This document shows positions 1 through 5,273 of a stretch of DNA of 7,389 nt, piece by piece; positions within the stretch are counted from its first letter, which is position 1; every line of letters begins with the position of its first letter. The notes beneath the pieces are model-generated. The model was not told the origin of the DNA. It made no database searches and saw only the letters and a list, made by a program, of their open reading frames with translations. The position numbers and the translations under genes are program-made. The DNA is from Luminiphilus sp. (GTDB lineage: Bacteria > Pseudomonadota > Gammaproteobacteria > Pseudomonadales > Halieaceae), in the NCBI GenBank assembly GCA_024638905.1, contig JAHEJH010000106.1, forward strand, positions 1 to 7,389, written 5' to 3'.

Positions 1-28
1 GAATATCGTTGAGTTCGTCGCGCGACAT
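1..28 (-). CDS. 5' end of an unidentified CDS running off the left edge
   Basis: On the minus strand an ATG at 28-26 opens a frame reading MSRDELNDI, which then leaves the window. Nine codons are too few to name a family. Support for a real gene is indirect: a perfect TATAAT hexamer lies 27 nt upstream of the ATG (61-56), the direction matches all its neighbours, and the short peptide is hydrophilic and plausible as a protein N-terminus. The Shine-Dalgarno is weak (a GAG about 8 nt before the ATG). It may be a separate transcription unit downstream of the phosphodiesterase gene. No function is proposed. Confidence 0.4.
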
Positions 29-55
29 AGTCGTCACTCGTTATCGGATGTGGGA

Positions 56-83
56 ATTATATCTCTCTGCACCCACTTGGCGA
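56..83 (-). promoter_or_regulatory. Putative sigma-70 promoter for the left-edge gene
   Basis: Minus strand: the -10 hexamer TATAAT (61-56) is perfect. A -35-like TCGCCA (83-78, 4 of 6 consensus bases) lies 16 bp upstream. Transcription would start near position 49, leaving a leader of about 20 nt before the ATG at 28. The -10 is convincing and the -35 is poor. Confidence 0.4.
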
Positions 84-188
84 CGACAGGTTGGATTATT
101 CCCGCTCACTACAACGGGGGAATGCAACGGCGCTTTTGTTGGAGGCAGGTGCTGGAGGCAGGCTTTAGAGCCAGGGACTGCTGCTAGG

Positions 189-209
189 AAAATAGCGGGA
201 TATTCCCGC
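189..209 (-). terminator. Possible weak terminator after the phosphodiesterase gene
   Basis: Minus strand: a perfect 6-bp GC-rich stem (GCGGGA at 209-204, TCCCGC at 200-195) with a 3-nt ATA loop, followed by the modest T-rich run TATTTT. It begins about 60 nt after the TAA at 272-270. The short stem and interrupted T tract make it weaker than the other terminators in this window. It could instead be an operator-like palindrome. Confidence 0.35.
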
Positions 210-269
210 ACCGGCTCGTATGTCTATGCCAGTAGCGTTTATGCGTCTTCGTAACATTCTCTCCGACGA

Positions 270-1487
270 TTACTGCGGCTCGAGCAGGATCGCTCGCAGA
301 GGACCGCCGTCACTGGCGATATTGTCGGGTACCTTCAGGTCGAGAAGTGTCGCGGCCACGGGATACACGTCTAGCTGGTGCGCTTCAGGGATGACCTTGC
401 CCTCTCGAAAGTCAGGCCCCACCGCCACCAGGAAAGCCGCCATGTCTTCCACTGTCGCCGGGTAGCCGTGCATGCCACGAAGGCCTGGGTCTTTACCACC
501 ACCCCGACGGAAAACGCGAGGCGGCGCCGTCTCAATAATGAGGTCACCGACTCCCGGATGATTCTCAAAATGGCGCTCGGCAAGATCGAGATAGGACAGC
601 CGTCGCCAGCGGCCATCACTCATCCTGTCCAAAGCACCCGCCAAGGCATTCATGTCAGCATCAGGATCACGTTGGTAATACGTCACGCGCGTGCTGCCGT
701 TAACGCGCTTGAAGCCTTTTGGCCGCGGCAATGTATTGGTATCGATGAACAGATCAGGATCGACCTCTGACATGCCGTGGTCCGAGACCAGCATCAGGTT
801 GATATCGGCGCCTTCTTCCGCATTGATTGATTCGATGGCCTGCCATAACACCGCGATCTGATGATCCACCTCACTAATCGCAGAAAGTGTCTCTGGCGCT
901 GTGGGTCCGAAAGTATGACTCGCTGAATCGACCACAGAAAAGTACAGGGTGACCAACTCGGGGCGCTGTTTTGAAGGCAGACTTAGCCAATCGACGACCT
1001 GCTGTACGCGTTCTCGGTGGGGTATCCGACCGTCAAAGGCGCGATAATCAGTGGGCAGCGTGTTGGCGAAAGGGGCATCGGATTCCGGCCAGAAAAAAGT
1101 GGAAGCCCGACCGCCCTGCTGTTCGACCAAGGTCCACAGCGGGATGCCGGCCAACCAGCTGGGATCTTTGCGGCCCTTACCCATGCTGTAACAATCAGTG
1201 CGGTCACTGCGACAAAAATAGTTATCTATCACACCGTGCTCTGTCGGATGCAGTCCTGTGGCGATCGACAGGTGACCAGGAAATGTCTTTGAGGGATACA
1301 CGGTGCGCAGCTTTGTGACCCGCGAACCCTGCGCCGCAATGCTTCGCATGTTTGTGGCTTCTGGCCAGTCGAGATAATCCCAGCGGAATCCGTCGATCGA
1401 TACCAGCACGAGTGTCTGTGCGGTAGTCGTGGCGACCCATAACGAGGTTGCCAAGCCCAAGGCAATGATGAGTAAACGGGGAATCAA
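270..1487 (-). CDS. Exported nucleotide pyrophosphatase/phosphodiesterase (NPP family, alkaline phosphatase superfamily)
   Basis: A 405-residue protein of the ectonucleotide pyrophosphatase/phosphodiesterase family, which hydrolyses phosphodiester or pyrophosphate bonds with two zinc ions. The expected ligand set is visible: D32 (SIDGF), nucleophile T68 (KTFPGH), D187 and H191 (DSASH), D236 and H237 (SDHGM) and H340 (GMHGY). The TGLHPTEHGVIDN segment after T68 is typical of the family. Residues 2-24 form a hydrophobic signal peptide, with cleavage likely around TTAQ, so the enzyme should be periplasmic or anchored outside. The best start is TTG at 1487-1485: no in-frame ATG lies between it and the upstream TAG, and a later start would remove the signal peptide. 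The Shine-Dalgarno there is weak. The gene stands alone between terminators. Family assignment is firm; the substrate (nucleotides, nucleotide sugars or phospholipid head groups) cannot be read from sequence. Confidence 0.92.
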   Translation of the reverse strand: MIPRLLIIALGLATSLWVATTTAQTLVLVSIDGFRWDYLDWPEATNMRSIAAQGSRVTKLRTVYPSKTFPGHLSIATGLHPTEHGVIDNYFCRSDRTDCYSMGKGRKDPSWLAGIPLWTLVEQQGGRASTFFWPESDAPFANTLPTDYRAFDGRIPHRERVQQVVDWLSLPSKQRPELVTLYFSVVDSASHTFGPTAPETLSAISEVDHQIAVLWQAIESINAEEGADINLMLVSDHGMSEVDPDLFIDTNTLPRPKGFKRVNGSTRVTYYQRDPDADMNALAGALDRMSDGRWRRLSYLDLAERHFENHPGVGDLIIETAPPRVFRRGGGKDPGLRGMHGYPATVEDMAAFLVAVGPDFREGKVIPEAHQLDVYPVAATLLDLKVPDNIASDGGPLRAILLEPQ

Positions 1488-1614
1488 TCTATTGGCTCGC
1501 GGCTGGATGAGGTCAATCTATGATGGCGCGGAACATAACACAGTGATGCACTGATTAACTGAAAACAGCCTCTGCTGAAACCCACAGAATAGCGACAACC
1601 TGTATTTCGCGCAT

Positions 1615-1636
1615 AAAAAAGCGGCCCGTAGGCCGC
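1615..1636 (-). terminator. Rho-independent terminator of the PuuD-like gene
   Basis: Minus strand: stem GCGGCC (1636-1631), loop TACG, stem GGCCGC (1626-1621), then six T (1620-1615). It lies about 35 nt after the TGA at 1673-1671. This is a textbook intrinsic terminator. It separates the PuuD-like gene from the phosphodiesterase gene, which must therefore have its own promoter somewhere in 1490-1614. I could not identify a convincing one there. Confidence 0.88.
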
Positions 1637-1670
1637 CTCTCAAACGGTTGATAACACGCAACCGATGCAA

Positions 1671-2306
1671 TCAGAGATATAGCAAAATACCTAGAACCGC
1701 CAACATCAGCGCCAGCGAGCAGTGAACCACGCCCATCACAGACTTCATGGGCCCCATGCCGCCGAAGAGCGCATTGATCTCGAGCACAATGATGATGCCC
1801 ATCGCCGTGAACAACCCAGTATCACTTACCGAGCCGCCGACTTGGGTGGAGATGGCCGCAATATGCTTGGAACCCAGCATGCCCAGAAGCATGGGACCAG
1901 AGAACAAGGTGTTGGTGCGGCTCGCTAGACCCGCCTTCGCGGCAGCGGCGGGGCCATCGCCCTCTTTCATGCCCAGCACGATCTGCTGATTCGGCCAAAT
2001 CACCAGCCAGACATTGAGGAACATAAAGGTGCCCGCCAATGCGCCCACCCAAATCGCGGGCATGGCCATGCCAAACGCGCCGACCTTTTGGAACAAGTAA
2101 GCACCTGTCAGGAAAGTGAGCATGGCGCCCCAGCGGAACCACCACAGTGCGCGAGGTGCCAGTTTGGCCATGGCGTCCGATTTAGCGCTCGCCTCGGCTT
2201 CCTTGAAATACTCGGTCTGAACAAAGTTGAAGTAGTACAGCATGCCGATCCAGACGATGCCGGCCAGCACATGGAAATAGCGAAAGAAAAATTCAATATA
2301 AGACAT
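1671..2306 (-). CDS. PuuD-type (urate oxidase N-terminal domain) integral membrane protein
   Basis: A 211-residue, very hydrophobic protein resembling the transmembrane domain of the PuuD/urate hydroxylase family. Family-like segments are NVWLVIWPNQQ (98-108) and ASRTNTLFSGPML (128-140). About five to six membrane spans are visible, near residues 6-30, 58-76, 84-105, 136-150, 164-183 and 190-211. H12, H148 and H195 are candidate heme or metal ligands. Full-length PuuD-type proteins, as I know them, carry a C-terminal cytochrome c domain. This one has no CxxCH and ends after the membrane part, so urate oxidation is not assured and a heme-bearing electron-transfer membrane protein is an alternative. 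The ATG at 2306 is preferred to frame extensions up to 2360 because GGGAG (2319-2315) sits 8 nt upstream and the family begins near this hydrophobic segment. No purine-catabolism gene is nearby. Confidence 0.75.
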   Translation of the reverse strand: MSYIEFFFRYFHVLAGIVWIGMLYYFNFVQTEYFKEAEASAKSDAMAKLAPRALWWFRWGAMLTFLTGAYLFQKVGAFGMAMPAIWVGALAGTFMFLNVWLVIWPNQQIVLGMKEGDGPAAAAKAGLASRTNTLFSGPMLLGMLGSKHIAAISTQVGGSVSDTGLFTAMGIIIVLEINALFGGMGPMKSVMGVVHCSLALMLAVLGILLYL

Positions 2307-2358
2307 GCGTGCGTCTCCCGGTTTTGTAATGACGGCGCAAAGGCCCTGCCCAATCGGC

Positions 2359-2368
2359 ATTATATATC
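2359..2368 (-). promoter_or_regulatory. Putative promoter of the PuuD-like gene
   Basis: Minus strand: a perfect TATAAT (2364-2359) lies 52 nt upstream of the ATG at 2306, in TGATATATAAT. The TG at 2369-2368 gives an extended -10 arrangement if the overlapping TATATA (2366-2361) is used. No good -35 hexamer is present at the expected spacing. It lies downstream of the groEL terminator, as an independent unit would need. Confidence 0.45.
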
Positions 2369-2491
2369 AGCGCACGCCTGAGCGGTGGGTTGATCGGCGG
2401 CCCCGAGGCAGCCCGTTTTCCTTCATTTTCTATACCGATGAAGATTCATGTTGTGGCAGGCAAGAAATAGCTTCCCAGCGTTCCTCGAGGC

Positions 2492-2520
2492 AAAAAAAAG
2501 CCCGGCGACAGCCGGGCTTT
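2492..2520 (-). terminator. Rho-independent terminator of groESL
   Basis: Minus strand: a perfect 10-bp stem AAAGCCCGGC / GCCGGGCTTT (2520-2511 and 2506-2497) with a TGTC loop. The T tract begins in the stem and runs through 2492. It starts 21 nt after the groEL TAA. Two copies of the self-complementary 8-mer CCTCGAGG (2529-2536 and 2483-2490) flank it and could add an outer stem. Confidence 0.93.
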
Positions 2521-2541
2521 CTGTGTCACCTCGAGGCGAGC

Positions 2542-4176
2542 TTACATCATGCCGCCCATGCCGCCCATGTCAGGCATCGCGGGCGCTGGCGCGTCGTCCT
2601 TTGGCGCCTCGGCAATCATCACCTCAGTAGTGATCATGAGGCCAGCCACCGAGCCGGCTGCCTGAAGCGCGGTGCGAGTCACCTTGGCGGGGTCGAGAAT
2701 TCCCATCTCTATCATGTCGCCGTACTCTCCTGTAGCAGCGTTGTAACCGAAGTTACCTTCACCCTGACGGACTTTGTCGAGCACAACAGAAGCCTCATCA
2801 CCGGCGTTGTCAACGATCTGACGCAGCGGGCCTTCCATGGCGCGCAGCGCAGCTGCGATACCAATATTCTGGTCCTCATTATCGCCCTCAAGACCCGTAA
2901 CATGGCTGATGGCTCGAACCAACGCGACACCACCACCGGCGACGACGCCTTCTTCAACCGCGGCACGCGTGGCGTGCAGTGCGTCCTCGACGCGGGCCTT
3001 CTTCTCTTTCATCTCTATCTCAGTCGCCGCACCAACTTTGATCACGGCAACACCGCCGGCCAACTTAGCCACGCGCTCCTGGAGCTTCTCGCGGTCATAG
3101 TCAGAGGAGGTGTTTTCGATCTGCACACGAATTTCGCTGACGCGACCCTTGATCGCCTCGGCGTCACCGGAGCCATCTACGATAGTGGTGTTGTCCTTAT
3201 CCATGGTGATGCGCTTGGCATTACCCAGGTGCTCCAACGCTGCACTCTCGAGATCCAGACCCACTTCCTCAGAGATCACCGTGCCGCCTGTGAGGATCGC
3301 GATGTCCTGCAACATAGCCTTGCGACGATCGCCGAAGCCAGGCGCTTTACACGCTGCGACTTTCACGATGCCGCGCATGTTGTTCACGACCAGGGTCGCA
3401 AGCGCTTCGCCTTCCACGTCCTCAGCAACAATGACCAGTGGGCGTGAAGCCTTGGCCACCTGCTCCAGCACGGGCAGCAGTTCGCGGATATTGGAGATCT
3501 TCTTGTCGACCAAAAGGATGAAGGGATCTTCAACCTCGGCAGACATATTGTCCTGATTGTTGATGAAGTAAGGCGAGAGGTAGCCGCGATCAAACTGCAT
3601 GCCCTCGACCACGTCGAGCTCGTTCTCAAGACCAGAGCCCTCTTCGACGGTGATCACGCCTTCTTTACCGACCTTGTCCATAGCTTCAGCAATGATTTCG
3701 CCCACGGAGGCATCGCTGTTAGCAGAGATTGTACCCACCTGCGCGATCGCCTTGCTGTCCTCACATGGCGTGGCCATGCCAGAGACCGCCTCGACCGCGG
3801 CAGTCACAGCTTTATCGATACCACGCTTCAGATCCATGGGGTTCATGCCCGCGGCGACAGCCTTCAAGCCCTCGTTCACAATCGATTGCGCCAGCACGGT
3901 AGCGGTCGTGGTGCCGTCACCCGCGGCGTCAGAGGCCTGCGACGCAACCTCCTTTACCATCTGCGCGCCCATGTTTTCGAACCGATCCTTCAGCTCGATC
4001 TCTTTCGCGACGGAGACGCCGTCCTTGGTCACGGTCGGTGCACCAAAGGATTTCTCCAGAATCACGTTGCGGCCTTTGGGGCCCAGCGTAGCCTTCACGG
4101 CGTCCGCGAGGATATTGACACCCTCTAGCATGCCGGCGCGGGCCTTATCGCCAAAAAATACGTCTTTAGCTGCCAT
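2542..4176 (-). CDS. groEL: Chaperonin GroEL (Hsp60, large subunit)
   Basis: A 544-residue group I chaperonin subunit of the usual length. The cytosolic double-ring 14-mer folds proteins by ATP-driven encapsulation under the GroES lid. Equatorial ATP-site residues are all present at the familiar numbering: D52 (KDGVSV), D87 in GDGTTT (86-91) and D398 (RVEDAL). The signature AAVEEGVVAGGG is at 405-416. The apical domain (about 190-375) shows the expected ACKAPGFGDRRKAML segment. The C-terminus carries the flexible Met/Gly tail (MGGMGGMM). The ATG at 4176 has AAGGAA (4190-4185) 8 nt upstream. It follows groES by 35 nt with no terminator between them, so the two form one operon under the dual heat-shock control seen at 4561-4622. 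It looks intact and is the only groEL visible here. Confidence 0.99.
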   Translation of the reverse strand: MAAKDVFFGDKARAGMLEGVNILADAVKATLGPKGRNVILEKSFGAPTVTKDGVSVAKEIELKDRFENMGAQMVKEVASQASDAAGDGTTTATVLAQSIVNEGLKAVAAGMNPMDLKRGIDKAVTAAVEAVSGMATPCEDSKAIAQVGTISANSDASVGEIIAEAMDKVGKEGVITVEEGSGLENELDVVEGMQFDRGYLSPYFINNQDNMSAEVEDPFILLVDKKISNIRELLPVLEQVAKASRPLVIVAEDVEGEALATLVVNNMRGIVKVAACKAPGFGDRRKAMLQDIAILTGGTVISEEVGLDLESAALEHLGNAKRITMDKDNTTIVDGSGDAEAIKGRVSEIRVQIENTSSDYDREKLQERVAKLAGGVAVIKVGAATEIEMKEKKARVEDALHATRAAVEEGVVAGGGVALVRAISHVTGLEGDNEDQNIGIAAALRAMEGPLRQIVDNAGDEASVVLDKVRQGEGNFGYNAATGEYGDMIEMGILDPAKVTRTALQAAGSVAGLMITTEVMIAEAPKDDAPAPAMPDMGGMGGMM

Positions 4177-4211
4177 CTTTTCTATTCCTTTCTCAAGTCA
4201 GTACGGTGCGC

Positions 4212-4502
4212 TTACTCAACGACCGCAAAAATTTCGCTCTCGCTCATCAGGATCAGCTCTTCGCCGTCCACCTCGATGGTGTTGCTACCGGCGTACTGGC
4301 CAAAAACAACCGTATCGCCCACCTTTACGGACAACGCGCGTTGCTCACCGCTCTCCAGCACCTTGCCATCACCAACCGCTACCACCTCACCCTGATTGGG
4401 CTTCTCTTTAGCAGAGCCGGGCAGCACGATGCCTCCCGCTGAGGTTTCCTCTTCTTCCTTTCGACGAACGACCACGCGGTCGTACAACGGACGAATATTC
4501 AT
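4212..4502 (-). CDS. groES: Co-chaperonin GroES (Hsp10)
   Basis: A 96-residue co-chaperonin whose heptameric ring caps GroEL and encloses the folding chamber. It begins MNIRPLYDRVVVRR, the classic N-terminal strand. The mobile loop that docks on GroEL is at about 17-33, with GGIVLPG as its tip. The remainder (GEVVAVGDGKVL, VKVGDTVVF, EELILMSESEIFAVVE) follows the family throughout, and the length is normal. The ATG at 4502 has GGAGAG (4516-4511) 8 nt upstream. It is the first gene of the groESL operon. The leader from the predicted sigma-32 start (near 4554) is about 50 nt and contains a small GNRA-loop hairpin. Confidence 0.99.
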   Translation of the reverse strand: MNIRPLYDRVVVRRKEEEETSAGGIVLPGSAKEKPNQGEVVAVGDGKVLESGEQRALSVKVGDTVVFGQYAGSNTIEVDGEELILMSESEIFAVVE

Positions 4503-4539
4503 GGGTTTAACTCTCCAACATTATCGATTTCGCTAGCTC

Positions 4540-4551
4540 GCCCTTTCGGGC
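4540..4551 (-). other. GNRA-tetraloop hairpin at the 5' end of the groESL leader
   Basis: Minus strand: GCCC (4551-4548), GAAA loop (4547-4544), GGGC (4543-4540). It falls within the first few nucleotides of the transcript expected from the sigma-32 promoter. Four GC pairs closed by a GNRA loop should be stable in RNA. A role in mRNA stability is inference. Confidence 0.5.
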
Positions 4552-4560
4552 TTACCCCCT

Positions 4561-4588
4561 TAATGGGGGCAGGGACGCGCATTTCAAG
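4561..4588 (-). promoter_or_regulatory. Sigma-32 (RpoH) heat-shock promoter of groESL
   Basis: Minus strand: -35 CTTGAAA (4588-4582), a 13-bp spacer, and -10 CCCCATTA (4568-4561). This matches the sigma-32 consensus CTTGAAA / CCCCATNT except for the last base, and the spacing is within the accepted range. Transcription should start near 4554, about 50 nt before groES. Confidence 0.9.
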
Positions 4589-4595
4589 GGATTTT

Positions 4596-4622
4596 TTAGC
4601 ACTCTGCAAGGGAGAGTGCTAA
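4596..4622 (-). promoter_or_regulatory. CIRCE operator (HrcA binding site) upstream of groESL
   Basis: TTAGCACTC (4596-4604), a 9-nt spacer, and GAGTGCTAA (4614-4622) match the CIRCE consensus TTAGCACTC-N9-GAGTGCTAA at every base. Flanking T and A runs extend the symmetry by 4 bp on each side (4592-4626). CIRCE is bound by the repressor HrcA. Here its proximal edge is 7 bp upstream of the sigma-32 -35 element, so it is not part of the sigma-32 transcript. No good sigma-70 promoter was found upstream of or overlapping it. Confidence 0.96.
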
Positions 4623-4710
4623 AAAAATGGCTGATTGGGGCAAAAAAGAGAGGCGCTTGCCAAAAAAAGGCCTTAACAGGCCTCATATTATGGTTTTTGC
4701 CCAATTAGCC
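4621..4710 (-). terminator. Outer long inverted repeat with T tract, nested around the fxsA terminator
   Basis: Arms 4629-4646 and 4694-4710 are complementary over 17 bp, with one G-T pair and one bulged G. They enclose the inner terminator. On the minus strand the second arm is followed by A and then seven T (4627-4621), so the outer stem can act as a second, back-up terminator. On the plus strand no T tract follows. The last T residues abut the CIRCE element, placing this insulator directly before groESL control DNA. Confidence 0.6.
4662..4683 (-). terminator. Inner rho-independent terminator of fxsA
   Basis: Minus strand: AGGCCT (4683-4678), loop GTTA, AGGCCT (4673-4668), then T tract 4667-4662. 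It lies about 40 nt after the fxsA TGA. The stem is short but GC-centred, and the T tract is uninterrupted. Confidence 0.8.
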
Positions 4711-4724
4711 CCCCGGCGGCTGGG

Positions 4725-5228
4725 TCACGCTCGACCGGCCCCGTCAGGGCCGTGGCGCTGGATCTTCGCGGGCGTCACATCGACTTCTTGAAACTCTCCT
4801 TCAAGTATCACCCCGTCGCCACCTTCAGATCGGGCATGGGCATCCGCCTGAGGCTGGGAAAAACTGTGAGTGAATTGCGCACCGGTCTTAACTCCCCGCA
4901 AACCCATGAGCTTGCCCAGCCAGCCCCGAAAAGGTGGAATCATAATCAGTAACGCTAGCGAATCGGATATTAAGCCCGGGGCGATAAGTAGTAAGCCAGC
5001 AATCGCCAGGGCCATATCACCTGCGAGAAGGTGTTGCTGCAATGCCCCCTCCCGCTGTGCAGCCTGAAGCCGAGCCAACACCTGCGTCCCGGCAAAGCGG
5101 ATGGCCGCCAGACCAATGAGGCCCGCGACCAGAACCCACACCAGCGCAGCGCCCGCCGTGGTTCGAGCGCCCAACTCGATGAGGCTCCAGAGCTCCATCA
5201 TTGGGTAGAGAAAAGCGATCCATCTCAT
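4725..5228 (-). CDS. fxsA: FxsA family inner-membrane protein
   Basis: A 167-residue FxsA-family protein. In E. coli, overexpressed FxsA relieves exclusion of phage T7 by the F plasmid; its normal cellular role is unclear. The N-terminus MRWIAF resembles E. coli MRWLPF. Membrane segments lie near residues 3-20, 27-46 and 72-98. The most conserved stretch is IAGLLLIAPGLISD (76-89) followed by IMIPPFRGWL (95-104). The hydrophilic cytoplasmic tail ends with the family-like VILEGEFQEVD (140-150). ATG at 5228 is preferred to the adjacent TTG at 5231, because GGGAGG is 8 nt from the ATG and the alignment to E. coli begins there. It lies 45 nt after ampG with no visible promoter or terminator between, so co-transcription is likely. 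fxsA next to groESL is a recurrent gammaproteobacterial arrangement. Confidence 0.93.
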   Translation of the reverse strand: MRWIAFLYPMMELWSLIELGARTTAGAALVWVLVAGLIGLAAIRFAGTQVLARLQAAQREGALQQHLLAGDMALAIAGLLLIAPGLISDSLALLIMIPPFRGWLGKLMGLRGVKTGAQFTHSFSQPQADAHARSEGGDGVILEGEFQEVDVTPAKIQRHGPDGAGRA

Positions 5229-5273
5229 CAACTCAGCCTCCCATCGCTATCCGGACTTCAATGACAACATGAC

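Noticed and set aside
9..254. An 81-codon plus-strand frame in the left spacer
   Set aside because: It starts at TTG with no ribosome site, has unnatural composition and a repeated YASSVYASS end, and opposes a better-supported minus-strand promoter and start.
2305..3447. A 380-codon plus-strand open frame across the groEL region
   Set aside because: It lies antisense to a full-length, well-conserved groEL with intact catalytic residues. Its composition is that of a complementary-strand shadow (Arg/His/Ser rich), with no recognisable domain.
3599..4411. A 270-codon plus-strand frame across groEL and groES
   Set aside because: Antisense shadow of two highly conserved genes. It is Ser/Ala/Pro rich with no domain and crosses the operon junction.
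4503..4560. ROSE-like or fourU RNA thermometer in the groES leader
   Set aside because: The only clear hairpin (4540-4551) does not sequester the GGAGAG ribosome site at 4516-4511, and no UUUU run pairs with that site.
4592..4627. The CIRCE palindrome read as an intrinsic terminator
   Set aside because: T runs precede and A runs follow the stem on both strands, so neither orientation has a T tract after the hairpin. The exact CIRCE match explains it fully.
4600..4660. A sigma-70 promoter overlapping or upstream of CIRCE (for example TTGGCA near 4660)
   Set aside because: No acceptable -10 hexamer at 16-18 bp spacing from any TTG-like -35. The AT-rich runs alone are not enough.
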